Part shown: one piece after another, positions 1 through 8,036 of the stretch | Numbering within the stretch: position 1 is the stretch's first letter | Layout of the letters: the number at the start of each line of letters is the position of its first letter | The notes under the pieces: generated by a model | Seen by the model: the letters and a program-made list of their open reading frames with translations, nothing else | What the model was told of the DNA's origin: nothing | The model's database searches: none | DNA from: Gammaproteobacteria bacterium | GTDB lineage: Bacteria > Pseudomonadota > Gammaproteobacteria > SZUA-229 | Length of the DNA: 41,737 nucleotides | Assembly: GCA_029882395.1 (NCBI GenBank) | Contig: JAOUKT010000023.1 | Location: 1 to 41,737, forward strand | Direction of reading: 5' to 3' | Translations under genes and position numbers: made by a program

Positions 1-54
1 GTTGCAAATAAACGTATAACATTCCCATTTATTTTCTCCCGCTATGTGATTACC

Positions 55-804
55 TTAGGCTGCTGCTGCCGCATCTGACTCAAACCATTTTTGCAAGTCT
101 TCCAGACCACCAATGCGTGTACCATTGCGGAAAATCTGCGGATACGTCGCCACGCCTGTTGCTGCCCGCAAGGCACGCTCACCAATTTCAACACCGGCGG
201 TGACTTCTTCAAACGCCATGCCATTAGCTTTCAACAAGGCTTTTGCTTTATTGCAATACTCACAGCCGGGCTTGCTAAACATCATGATATCCGCAGGGAT
301 CTCAGCGTCGAAGTCAATGTATTCCAGCATCGTATCGGCATCCGACACTTCAAACGGGTCGCCATCAACTTCTGGCTCGATAAACATTTTTTCAACCACG
401 CCATCTTTAACCAGCATCGAATAACGCCACGAACGTTTGCCAAAACCTAAATCACTTTTATCTACCAGCATACCCATGCCCTCGGTAAACGCGCTATTGC
501 CATCCGGTATAAAAGTAATCTCATCGGCATGCTGGTCTTTTTTCCACTCGTTCATCACAAAGGTATCGTTAACAGAGATGCAGACGATTTCATCGACACC
601 GTGTTTTTTGAAAACCGGCGCCAGTTCATTAAAACGCGGCACATGGCTTGACGAGCAGGTAGGTGTGAAAGCTCCCGGCAATGAAAATACCACCACTGTT
701 TTGCCGGCAAAAATATCTTCAGTTGTAACATTTACCCAGTCATCACCCTGGCGTACTGGAAAACTAACCGATGGAACCTTCTGACCTTCTTTATTTTCTA
801 ACAT
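55..804 (-). CDS. Peroxiredoxin-5/glutaredoxin fusion peroxidase
   Basis: Thiol peroxidase that reduces hydroperoxides and is recycled through its own glutaredoxin domain by glutathione or a related thiol. The N-terminal Prx5 domain (about residues 1-160) has the peroxidatic Cys50 in PGAFTPTC. The C-terminal glutaredoxin domain has the dithiol CEYC (Cys181, Cys184) in [11 protein letters not shown]. At 249 residues it is close to the Haemophilus-type hybrid (about 241). I start at the ATG at 804 because GAGG lies 8 nt upstream of it; an in-frame ATG at 822 would add six residues but lies before that ribosome site. It sits just downstream of the disulfide reductase at 944-2332 on the same strand, which would supply its reduced thiol. 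The family call is firm. Whether the thiol is glutathione or glutathione amide is not visible in the sequence. Confidence 0.95.
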   Translation of the reverse strand: MLENKEGQKVPSVSFPVRQGDDWVNVTTEDIFAGKTVVVFSLPGAFTPTCSSSHVPRFNELAPVFKKHGVDEIVCISVNDTFVMNEWKKDQHADEITFIPDGNSAFTEGMGMLVDKSDLGFGKRSWRYSMLVKDGVVEKMFIEPEVDGDPFEVSDADTMLEYIDFDAEIPADIMMFSKPGCEYCNKAKALLKANGMAFEEVTAGVEIGERALRAATGVATYPQIFRNGTRIGGLEDLQKWFESDAAAAA

Positions 805-904
805 CTTTAAATCCTCTTTCATTAATCAAATTTTGTTTCTTACTGCTTCTCTGTGTTGTATCCAGTGTATGCAATATTTCACGATTGGTAAAATTAATAA
901 TTCA

Positions 905-941
905 AATCACATCGATAGCCAAACACTATCGGGATGTGATT
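905..941 (-). terminator. Hairpin just downstream of the reductase stop codon
   Basis: AATCACATC (905-913) pairs with GATGTGATT (933-941). GATAG (914-918) pairs with CTATC (926-930), leaving a 7-nt loop and a two-base GG bulge. It begins 3 nt after the reductase stop on the minus strand and is followed on that strand by TTTGAATTATTAATTTT, a broken T-rich stretch. It probably ends or attenuates reductase transcripts before the Prx-Grx gene, so the two genes may be only partly co-transcribed. Confidence 0.55.
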
Positions 942-943
942 AG

Positions 944-2332
944 CTATGCCGCCTCCATCTCAATAGTTTTCAGATAGCGCCGCACTGGCCGCTTCATGGT
1001 GACCAGCTCTTCAGAGCTGGTCGGGTGAATGGCCACGACATTATCAAAATCCGCCTTACTGGCGCCCATTTTGATCGCCACTGAAAAGCCCTGAAGCATC
1101 TCATCAACACCATCGCCAATTAAGTGAATGCCAACCACTTGCTCGTTTTCACCGGCACAGATTAATTTCATTGCCGTGGTCTGCGGCGTGTCCGACAGGG
1201 CATAACGCATGGGCGTAAATTGTGACTCGTAGATACTGACAAGCAGGTGTTGCCGACTGGCCTCTGCCTCAGTCAGCCCCATGCTAGCAACTGGCGGGTG
1301 TGAAAACACCACACTGGGAACCTGATTATAATCGAGCCGGCTTGCTGGCAGATTATTGAACAAACGATCCGCCAGCTTACGACCGGCGGCCACTGCAACC
1401 GGTGTTAAAGGGATTTTGCCTGTGACGTCACCCAGCGCATAAATACCGTCTACATTCGTCTTCTGGTAGTCATCGACCGGAATAGTGCCGTTATCGTGCA
1501 GCTCTACGCCGGCAGCTGCCAGATTAAGTTGAGCACTATTTGCAGAACGCCCGACTGCCCAGATCACCGCATCAAAACCACCCAGACTTGTGCCTGCCAG
1601 CGAACAAACAGCGATACCATTGGCTGTTTGTTCGAGCCCACTGACCTGGTAACCCAGCCTCAGCTCAATACCCTGGTTTCGCATCGATTGTTCTAACACC
1701 TCGCTGATCATCTGATCAAATACCGGCAAAACCTTATCTTCCATCGCAAACAGGGTAACCTTCGAGCCCAGGGATTGCATCACGCCACTCAGTTCTACGC
1801 CAATATAACCGGCACCAATCAGCGCGATATTTTTAGGCTGATGTTGCAGCGCGAAAAAGTCATCTGATGTCATGCCCAGCTCTGCACCCGGCACCGGTGG
1901 CAGCATTGGTTTGCCACCGGTAGCAATCACAATATGCTCTGCCGTATAGCGCTCAGCATTGACTTCAATTGTCTGCTGATCAATAAAACTGGCCTCGCCT
2001 GTGATCACACTAATGCCGGAGTCAGCCACATATTCTTGCCAATAATTGGTGATATTTGAGACATAGTGCTCTCGCCGCTGCACTAATGCCTGCCAGTCAA
2101 AAGACGAGGCTGTTATACCCATACCAAAATCAGCCGCATGCTTTATCGCCTCAGCCGTATTGGCGGCATACCACATGACTTTTTTGGGCACACAACCGAC
2201 ATTGACACAGGTGCCACCTATAGATTGAGACTCGATAATAGCAACACGTTTACCCGCCTGAGCCGCCTTCTCCGCCACAGCCAAACCACCACTGCCCGCG
2301 CCAATTGCAATTAAATCAAAATGTTTTTTCAT
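944..2332 (-). CDS. gor: Glutathione-type disulfide reductase with NADH-like cofactor pocket
   Basis: FAD flavoprotein that reduces glutathione disulfide or a close analogue; 462 residues. It has the N-terminal FAD motif GAGSGG (11-16), the redox pair GGTCVNVGCVPKK (Cys42, Cys47), and the C-terminal catalytic HPTSSEE (His436, Glu441). Oddly, the second Rossmann motif is GAGYIGVE, and the segment that normally carries the two NADPH-phosphate-binding arginines reads FAMEDKVLPVFD. The positions of E. coli Arg198 and Arg204 are Met197 and Pro203, with Asp199 nearby, as in NADH-using relatives. The start at 2332 is preferred because the Rossmann fold begins there; an upstream in-frame ATG would add 19 residues. 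The Prx-Grx partner lies downstream. A NADH-linked glutathione-amide reductase (GarB type) is a real alternative. Confidence 0.9.
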   Translation of the reverse strand: MKKHFDLIAIGAGSGGLAVAEKAAQAGKRVAIIESQSIGGTCVNVGCVPKKVMWYAANTAEAIKHAADFGMGITASSFDWQALVQRREHYVSNITNYWQEYVADSGISVITGEASFIDQQTIEVNAERYTAEHIVIATGGKPMLPPVPGAELGMTSDDFFALQHQPKNIALIGAGYIGVELSGVMQSLGSKVTLFAMEDKVLPVFDQMISEVLEQSMRNQGIELRLGYQVSGLEQTANGIAVCSLAGTSLGGFDAVIWAVGRSANSAQLNLAAAGVELHDNGTIPVDDYQKTNVDGIYALGDVTGKIPLTPVAVAAGRKLADRLFNNLPASRLDYNQVPSVVFSHPPVASMGLTEAEASRQHLLVSIYESQFTPMRYALSDTPQTTAMKLICAGENEQVVGIHLIGDGVDEMLQGFSVAIKMGASKADFDNVVAIHPTSSEELVTMKRPVRRYLKTIEMEAA

Positions 2333-2522
2333 AACGCCACCACTCATTGTTATAGTCAATCGATATGAGCATATGATAGAGGGAGACAATAGATAAATAA
2401 AATCAAACTTTTCAATTATATTGATAGGTTTTTACAATCGACAAGCTTTTTTAAAGCCTAAGGTTGACCCAGCGCATTGATTTTATGCCGACTAAAGGAT
2501 AGAAATAACACGTGAGGACGTC

Positions 2523-2552
2523 ATGCTGTCAATATTAAAAGTGCCGATATGA
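2523..2552 (+). CDS. Possible 9-codon leader ORF coupled to the outer-membrane protein gene
   Basis: The frame reads MLSILKVPI and stop. It has a good ribosome site, GAGG at 2514-2517, 5 nt before its ATG. Its stop codon TGA (2550-2552) overlaps the ATG (2549-2551) of the next gene, which has no convincing ribosome site of its own. This layout suits translational coupling. The peptide is too short to judge by composition, so it may be chance. Confidence 0.3.
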   Translation: MLSILKVPI

Positions 2553-3736
2553 CAAACAAATTCATCTTACTCAGTGGGCTTTTCTTTTCACTCAATGCGA
2601 TGGCATTTGATAACGACTATTCGATAAACCTTCCCAATTTCAATACAGAAAATTTTCTCGATATTACCTATGTGCAGTTTAATGAAACCCTTGACCAGCA
2701 GTGGTACGGCTCTGATAACGGCCTGCGTATTACCGGCCACAGCCTGACCAGCGACCTGCTGTATATCAACACGGAATTTAAGCTAAAAAATACATTATCC
2801 GATCGCGTCAATGTACGTGTGCATTTCCAGCAAGAAGACTTTTACGCCAAGAAACAAACACCGCCTCTTCAGCTTGAGGTAGAAACCAGGCTCTTTGCAA
2901 ACTACCCGCTCAGTGCATCCCTACTCGGCACAGCAGAATATAAAAAGGCCGATTCAGATCTCGGCGTCGCCCTCACGCTGGGCCGGCAAACGTCCAGTTT
3001 TATTCGCCTTGCCGACATATCGGTCGATTATTTCTATAATCAAAAAAACGACAGCCAGTCGTCTTATCTTCAAAACCAGCACCTTAGAATCATTCAATTT
3101 GCTTACCAGTGGTCATCATGGCAGACACGCTTTAACATCAGCGACGCCTCGCCCATGCACTTTTTATACAACGATCAGCTTACCCTGTTTACCCACCAGG
3201 GCTTTGAATACGACGGTTTTATTAGCTATAAAGCCAATAGTAATAACAGCTATAAAATAAGTCTTAACGGTTTTGAGACGGATAAATCAATCAGTGGCAC
3301 AATCAATAAACAACAGACACTGAAATATGATGCCATTGATATCAAATGGCTCTGGCATCAACAGCATGCCTATGCCTACACTTTCGGCTTGCGAGAAGAT
3401 GTGTTTACTAATCATATCGTCAACAGCAACGATGCCAGTCTGGTACTCGATTACCCGTTCAGCACACGGCAAATTTATTCCAGCGTCTACCATGCGTATA
3501 CCAATCAAAAAGCCTGGGAACTCGGGCTTTACCTCGGCATCAGCAAAGAACCGAATGACTTTTATAATATTGCGGCCGATAACAGCCGGGTTTATGAAAG
3601 CAAACTCTCCAGCAGCTGGATTTACCATGCTGAAAATAAAAAATCATCTATTTTTTTACACATATCCTGGAACCTGGACGGTACCATTCAAAACCCTGCT
3701 GATGGCGGCGGCATCACATATCAATCGACATTTTAA
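2549..3736 (+). CDS. Unrecognised outer-membrane beta-barrel-type protein
   Basis: 395 residues, family not recognised. The N-terminus is a signal peptide with a likely cut after LNAMA (about residue 19). The mature part is rich in alternating polar and aromatic residues with many Tyr, Phe, Trp and Asn. It ends in a terminal phenylalanine (GGITYQSTF), which is typical of proteins inserted by the BAM complex. I infer a beta-barrel in the outer membrane, perhaps a porin-like or transport-associated protein; no ligand can be named. Its stop codon overlaps an in-frame ATG of the argE reading frame (TAATG at 3734-3738), so it is probably co-transcribed with argE. No ribosome site is obvious at its own start, so coupling to the short ORF just upstream is possible. 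Confidence 0.75.
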   Translation: MTNKFILLSGLFFSLNAMAFDNDYSINLPNFNTENFLDITYVQFNETLDQQWYGSDNGLRITGHSLTSDLLYINTEFKLKNTLSDRVNVRVHFQQEDFYAKKQTPPLQLEVETRLFANYPLSASLLGTAEYKKADSDLGVALTLGRQTSSFIRLADISVDYFYNQKNDSQSSYLQNQHLRIIQFAYQWSSWQTRFNISDASPMHFLYNDQLTLFTHQGFEYDGFISYKANSNNSYKISLNGFETDKSISGTINKQQTLKYDAIDIKWLWHQQHAYAYTFGLREDVFTNHIVNSNDASLVLDYPFSTRQIYSSVYHAYTNQKAWELGLYLGISKEPNDFYNIAADNSRVYESKLSSSWIYHAENKKSSIFLHISWNLDGTIQNPADGGGITYQSTF

Positions 3737-3761
3737 TGCGCTCGCGCTATAAAGAGCGCAT
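3736..3761 (+). promoter_or_regulatory. 8-bp inverted repeat covering the argE start
   Basis: ATGCGCTC (3736-3743) and GAGCGCAT (3754-3761) are perfect reverse complements around a 10-nt loop. The right arm contains the purine-rich AAAGAG region and the first two bases of the preferred argE ATG (3760). Folding would hide the start codon unless ribosomes finishing the upstream gene open it. This suggests translational coupling. There is no T-tract, so it is not an intrinsic terminator. Confidence 0.45.
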
Positions 3762-4911
3762 GCAACAATTCACCAAACCCGCTCTCATAGAAATGATCGA
3801 CAGCCTGATTAAAACACCATCAGTCAGTTGCGTCTCCAGCGAACTCGACATGAGCAACCTGCCAGTGATTGAACAGCTGGCAAACTGGTTACAACCACTG
3901 GGCTTTACAACCGAGATTCAAACACTTAAAGACCCGAACAAAGCCAATCTTATTGCCACATTAGGCTCCGGCTCAGGTGGACTGGTATTGTCCGGCCACA
4001 CCGATACGGTGCCGTGTGATGAAAGCCTGTGGACGACAAGCCCGTTTCAGTTAACGGCAAGAGACAATCGTTTATACGGGCTGGGCACAGCCGACATGAA
4101 ATCGTTTTTAGCCCTGGCTATTGAAGCGGCGAGCCGTTTTGATAGCAGACGTTTTCAACAGCCTTTAATTATTCTCGCTACCGCCGATGAAGAAACCAGC
4201 ATGGCCGGTGCCAAGGCCATCGCCGAGTCTGGTTATCCAAAAGCGCGTTTTGCTGTCATCGGTGAACCGACCGGGTTAAAACCGATTCGTGCCCACAAAG
4301 GCATGATGATGGAGTCGATACGACTCACCGGACAGGCCGGCCATTCCAGTAATCCGGACTTAGGTCATAACGCACTCGAAGCCATGCACCAGGTGATGAC
4401 GGAACTGATGAGGTGGCGGCAGGAACTACAGGCCAAACACAAGAATGCTTTTTTTGAGATTCCGGTACCGACCATGAATTTTGGTCATATCCATGGCGGC
4501 GACAATCCCAACCGCATCTGTGGCAGCTGTGAGTTACACATCGACATTCGGCCCTTGCCGGGCATGAAACTGCTGGACCTTAGGCTGGAATTAAAAACGC
4601 GGCTCAAACAGCTGCTCAGAAACCAGAACATACGTCTGCAAACCCTGCCATTATTCGAAGGTATTGACGCGGTTGAAACTCCGGCAGAATCCGAGCTGGT
4701 GAAAATATGCGAACAGCTCACGGGCCATTCAGCCGCTTCCGTTGCCTTTGCAACGGAAGCACCTTTTTACCAGCAAATGGGCATGGACGCGGTCGTGCTC
4801 GGCCCTGGCTGTATCGATCAGGCACATCAGCCCGATGAATTTATTAAACTGGACAGCATCAAACCAGGCGTAGATATGCTGGAAAAATTAATTGCAAAGT
4901 TTTGCCTATAA
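3760..4911 (+). CDS. argE: Acetylornithine deacetylase (M20 metallopeptidase family)
   Basis: Hydrolyses N2-acetylornithine to ornithine and acetate in arginine synthesis; cytoplasmic, dinuclear metal enzyme. Visible M20 motifs are SGHTDTVP (metal His and Asp), GTADMKS, the catalytic-acid region ADEETSMAG, GEPTG, and the late GCIDQAHQPDEF. From the ATG at 3760 the product is 383 residues, the length of E. coli ArgE. An in-frame ATG at 3736, overlapping the previous stop codon, would add eight residues and is the alternative. argA follows on the same strand after about 160 bp. Having both argA and argE points to the linear acetyl route of arginine synthesis in this organism. The assignment over dapE is supported by length, motif spacing and the argA neighbour. 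Confidence 0.92.
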   Translation: MQQFTKPALIEMIDSLIKTPSVSCVSSELDMSNLPVIEQLANWLQPLGFTTEIQTLKDPNKANLIATLGSGSGGLVLSGHTDTVPCDESLWTTSPFQLTARDNRLYGLGTADMKSFLALAIEAASRFDSRRFQQPLIILATADEETSMAGAKAIAESGYPKARFAVIGEPTGLKPIRAHKGMMMESIRLTGQAGHSSNPDLGHNALEAMHQVMTELMRWRQELQAKHKNAFFEIPVPTMNFGHIHGGDNPNRICGSCELHIDIRPLPGMKLLDLRLELKTRLKQLLRNQNIRLQTLPLFEGIDAVETPAESELVKICEQLTGHSAASVAFATEAPFYQQMGMDAVVLGPGCIDQAHQPDEFIKLDSIKPGVDMLEKLIAKFCL

Positions 4912-4950
4912 CAAGCCGCCATAAGAGCAAATCTTTTACCCCCTCCCGAC

Positions 4951-5016
4951 TTACGACTACGACTACGACTACGACTACGACTTACGACTTATGACTTCTG
5001 ACTTCTGACTTATGTC
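4951..5016 (+). repeat. Mixed hexamer/heptamer tandem repeat upstream of argA
   Basis: Ten units run head to tail: TTACGAC, four TACGAC, TTACGAC, TTATGAC, two TTCTGAC, and TTATGTC. The central units are exact and the right-hand units are degenerate. The tract lies in the argE-argA gap, ending 56 bp before the argA ATG. Such a tract can change copy number by slippage and so alter promoter spacing, but no strong promoter can be fixed around it. It has no spacers and is not a CRISPR. Confidence 0.9.
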
Positions 5017-5072
5017 AGCTGTCTTTCTATAAAACTTGCCTTGATGTCATATTATTGAAACAATGCTGACGT

Positions 5073-6395
5073 ATGATTAAAATCGTGGAAAATAAAAAGC
5101 AATTTGTAGACTGGTTCAGGCAATCTTCGTCTTATATACACAGTCACCGCAAACGCACTTTTGTTATATTTTTTGGTGGCGATGTCATTCAAAGTGAACA
5201 TTTCGCGCACTTCATTCATGACCTATCGTTATTAAACAGTCTCGGTGTTCGGCTGGTTCTGGTACATGGCGCGCGGCCGCAAATCGAACAACAGATTAAT
5301 GCTTTAAAGCTGTCTTCTTCCTATTCAGATAACCTGCGCATTACCGACACCAGCATATTGCCTGCCGTCGAACAGGCCGTTGGACAGGTCAGGGTAAACA
5401 TTGAAGCCCGGCTATCGATGGGCTTAATTAATACACCGATGGCCGGCGCCAGCTTGAGAGTGGTTTCGGGTAATTATGTCACCGCGCGGCCCTATGGTGT
5501 TCGTAATGGTATCGATTACTGCCATACCGGAGAAGTCAGGAAAGTTGATATTCAGGCTATCCGCTCACAGTTAGAGCTTGGCAATATTACCTTGTTATCG
5601 CCCATCGGTTATTCGCCGAGCGGTGAGGCGTTTAATCTGCGTGCCGAAGATGTCGCCACTGAAACCGCCATCGCATTAAAAGCCGATAAACTGATTATGA
5701 TGACTGATGGCTTTCTGGCAGACAAACACAACGAACTGATTACCCAGCTGGATATCAATCAGGCAAAAAAACTGCTGCTTAAAGACTGTTTTAATACCGA
5801 GCATCAGTCTCATTTAAACAACGCAACTCAGGCTTGTGAGAGAGGCGTCTACCGCTCACATTTAATTAACCACCAGGTTGACGGTTCTTTGTTAATTGAA
5901 CTCTACAGTCGTGATGGTTGCGGCACCTTAATCAGCGCCGAACAATACGAAGGCCTGCGCACTGCCACCATTGATGATGTTGGCGGCATACTGGAAATTA
6001 TCAAACCGCTGGAAGACCAGCACATTCTGGCGCAACGCTCACGCGAACAACTTGAACTCGAAATCACCCAGTTTATTGTGATTGAACGCGACGGCATGAT
6101 CATCGCCTGTGCCGCTTTATTTCCTTATATCAAGGAGAGCATGGCAGAAATTGCCTGTCTGGCGGTACATGCCGATTACCACAACTCCGGCCGCGGCGAT
6201 AGTTTACTGCAGCAGCTGGAAACACAGGCCAAAAAACTTAACCTGAGCCGGCTTTTTATTCTGACAACTCACACCGCACACTGGTTTATTGAAAGGGGCT
6301 TTAGTGAAAACACGCTCGACAGTCTGCCGGTGAGTAAAAAAGATTTTTATAACATGCAGCGCAACTCGAAGATATTTATCAAAGAGCTGGATTAA
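5073..6395 (+). CDS. argA: Amino-acid N-acetyltransferase (N-acetylglutamate synthase)
   Basis: Makes N-acetylglutamate from glutamate and acetyl-CoA, the first step of arginine synthesis and normally inhibited by arginine. At 440 residues it matches the classical E. coli-type enzyme (443). The N-terminal two-thirds is an amino-acid-kinase fold with GVRLVLVHGARPQIEQQI near residue 60. The C-terminal 140 residues are a GNAT acetyltransferase with the acetyl-CoA-binding region ACLAVHADYHNSGRGDSLL. argE lies upstream and a repeat tract separates the two genes. The stop codon overlaps the stop of the convergent HDOD gene by three bases, so there is no room for a terminator between them. Confidence 0.96.
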   Translation: MIKIVENKKQFVDWFRQSSSYIHSHRKRTFVIFFGGDVIQSEHFAHFIHDLSLLNSLGVRLVLVHGARPQIEQQINALKLSSSYSDNLRITDTSILPAVEQAVGQVRVNIEARLSMGLINTPMAGASLRVVSGNYVTARPYGVRNGIDYCHTGEVRKVDIQAIRSQLELGNITLLSPIGYSPSGEAFNLRAEDVATETAIALKADKLIMMTDGFLADKHNELITQLDINQAKKLLLKDCFNTEHQSHLNNATQACERGVYRSHLINHQVDGSLLIELYSRDGCGTLISAEQYEGLRTATIDDVGGILEIIKPLEDQHILAQRSREQLELEITQFIVIERDGMIIACAALFPYIKESMAEIACLAVHADYHNSGRGDSLLQQLETQAKKLNLSRLFILTTHTAHWFIERGFSENTLDSLPVSKKDFYNMQRNSKIFIKELD

Positions 6396-7894
6396 TGGCT
6401 TTTCTTTTGTGCTAACAATGCCAGCCCGCGGTTAAGTATCATGGTAATTTTCTGAAAAGCCCTGTAGTACTCTTCCGCAATTGCATGATCCATCTTGTCC
6501 GCGTAAATCACACCCAGCGGCCGGCTGCCAATGAAGATTGACACCACACAAAAATTCTCTACCTGAATTTTTGTTTTAACAACACCTGAAATTTTTTCCC
6601 AATATTTTTCACGATTGTTCTCATTCAATACAAATGTTTGAGGTTTTTTCATTAATGCCGCAAAAAGATCGGGCACCTTGAGGTTTATTTCAAATTTTTT
6701 CAGCGACTCGCCCGCACCTTTGGCATTAAGATTAATTTTAGACTCTAATTTCAGGCGGTCGGATGACAGAGCCAGAAAACTGACCCGATTAAACTCAAGC
6801 GTTTTGTGCAGGCTCAGCACAACACTCTTTACCAGGCTGTTTAAATCGGCCCCTTGTTTAATCAGGTTATTCAGCAATTCGATATCATTATTCACTTTTA
6901 CCTGATCAAAACCGCTAACGACAGCATCATATTGCTCGGCTATTGGCGTGCCCGTTTCCTGGCCTGCACTTTGTTTCGCTGGCGCAACTAAAGAGGCCAT
7001 TTGATATTCAGCTTGCGGGTGTTTTTGCAGATCAGTCAATGCAAACCAGAAGGCGACCGGGCGATAACTCAGGTCTGTTTCTTCAGCCGTCAGCTTCAGC
7101 ATCTGCTGATTAAGATATTGGCCGGTCTTATTTATATTTTCACCGAAATAGTGCATGGCGTGTTGATGGAATGACTGCATATCGCTGCCATACCAGCCAT
7201 GCTGGCAGATTCGAGCCAGTCGTGCTGCCAATGCTACCGCGGTAGCATGGGTGTAATTATCATAATTCGACTGAAAAGCAAAACCCGCCAGTTCAGGTAA
7301 AAACCACTTTTGTACCAGTGCGTCACCAATGTCACGCTGATCACAACCGAGTAATTCATTACTTTGCTGTTCATAATCCAGGCATTCAAAATATGACTTG
7401 TGCGCGATGGTTGACATCACATCATCGCCATAACACCACAACATCAGCTCTGGCAGCATTTGTAGCTGAGCGGCCACCTGCACTTCTTCCGTTTCATGCA
7501 CACCTCTGTCCATCAGCCATTGCCTGGCAAATAAACGGCAATACCAGTTTTCTTTCAGGCTTCGCTGGATACCTTTCAGCCTTGCTTCTGGCAGATTCAG
7601 TTCCTCAACGCAGATCATCGCTGTGATTTCTTCAATCAGGCGGCTGACGCCCAGTAATGAAATCAGGCTACTGACATTTGTGATCTGTATCCGGTTGGAT
7701 TTTTCTCTGCTCTGATTGATATGGCGAAACAGATTTGCCGCCATGCCAGGATCTGCCAGAATAACCGGCAGGCATTCAGAGGATGCGCGCTCATCATCCT
7801 TTAAAATGGCCAGGGCCTGGTCTCGACGATGCCTGAAAATGGGGATTGGTTTGTTAGCCAGGTTATCCAGCCAGCTATTAATGCCTGATATCAT
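6392..7894 (-). CDS. HDOD-GAF signalling protein
   Basis: 500 residues, probably cytoplasmic, with no signal or membrane segment. The N-terminal part (about 10-200) is an HDOD domain, with the stretch ILADPGMAANLFRHINQS followed by TNVSSLISLLGVSRL. HDOD domains are HD-GYP-like folds that lack the catalytic His-Asp pair. The C-terminal part (about 330-490) looks like a GAF ligand-binding domain (LVKSVVLSLHKTLEFNRVSF through IGSRPLGVIYADKMD). Proteins of this kind act in regulatory networks for motility, stress or c-di-GMP signalling; the target here is unknown. It converges on argA with overlapping stop codons. Ribosome-site evidence for the ATG at 7894 is weak. Confidence 0.8.
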   Translation of the reverse strand: MISGINSWLDNLANKPIPIFRHRRDQALAILKDDERASSECLPVILADPGMAANLFRHINQSREKSNRIQITNVSSLISLLGVSRLIEEITAMICVEELNLPEARLKGIQRSLKENWYCRLFARQWLMDRGVHETEEVQVAAQLQMLPELMLWCYGDDVMSTIAHKSYFECLDYEQQSNELLGCDQRDIGDALVQKWFLPELAGFAFQSNYDNYTHATAVALAARLARICQHGWYGSDMQSFHQHAMHYFGENINKTGQYLNQQMLKLTAEETDLSYRPVAFWFALTDLQKHPQAEYQMASLVAPAKQSAGQETGTPIAEQYDAVVSGFDQVKVNNDIELLNNLIKQGADLNSLVKSVVLSLHKTLEFNRVSFLALSSDRLKLESKINLNAKGAGESLKKFEINLKVPDLFAALMKKPQTFVLNENNREKYWEKISGVVKTKIQVENFCVVSIFIGSRPLGVIYADKMDHAIAEEYYRAFQKITMILNRGLALLAQKKSH

Positions 7895-8036
7895 GTCAGT
7901 GAGTATAGACCTAAATAATCCGTCTGATGGTATTTAAGGCAATATTTAATGACTCAATTCCCCCCATTAACTAGCCATCAACACCTCACCAGTTTGCCAC
8001 CGTCATCATTAGAAAAACACCTGATACTGTGCTGAT

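Noticed and set aside
3327..3752. Plus-strand 141-codon frame inside the barrel gene
   Set aside because: It overlaps the better-supported frame that has a signal peptide and terminal Phe, and it resembles no family.
4951..5016. CRISPR array or insertion-sequence end
   Set aside because: Units are only 6-7 bases with no spacers, and no transposase or cas gene is nearby.
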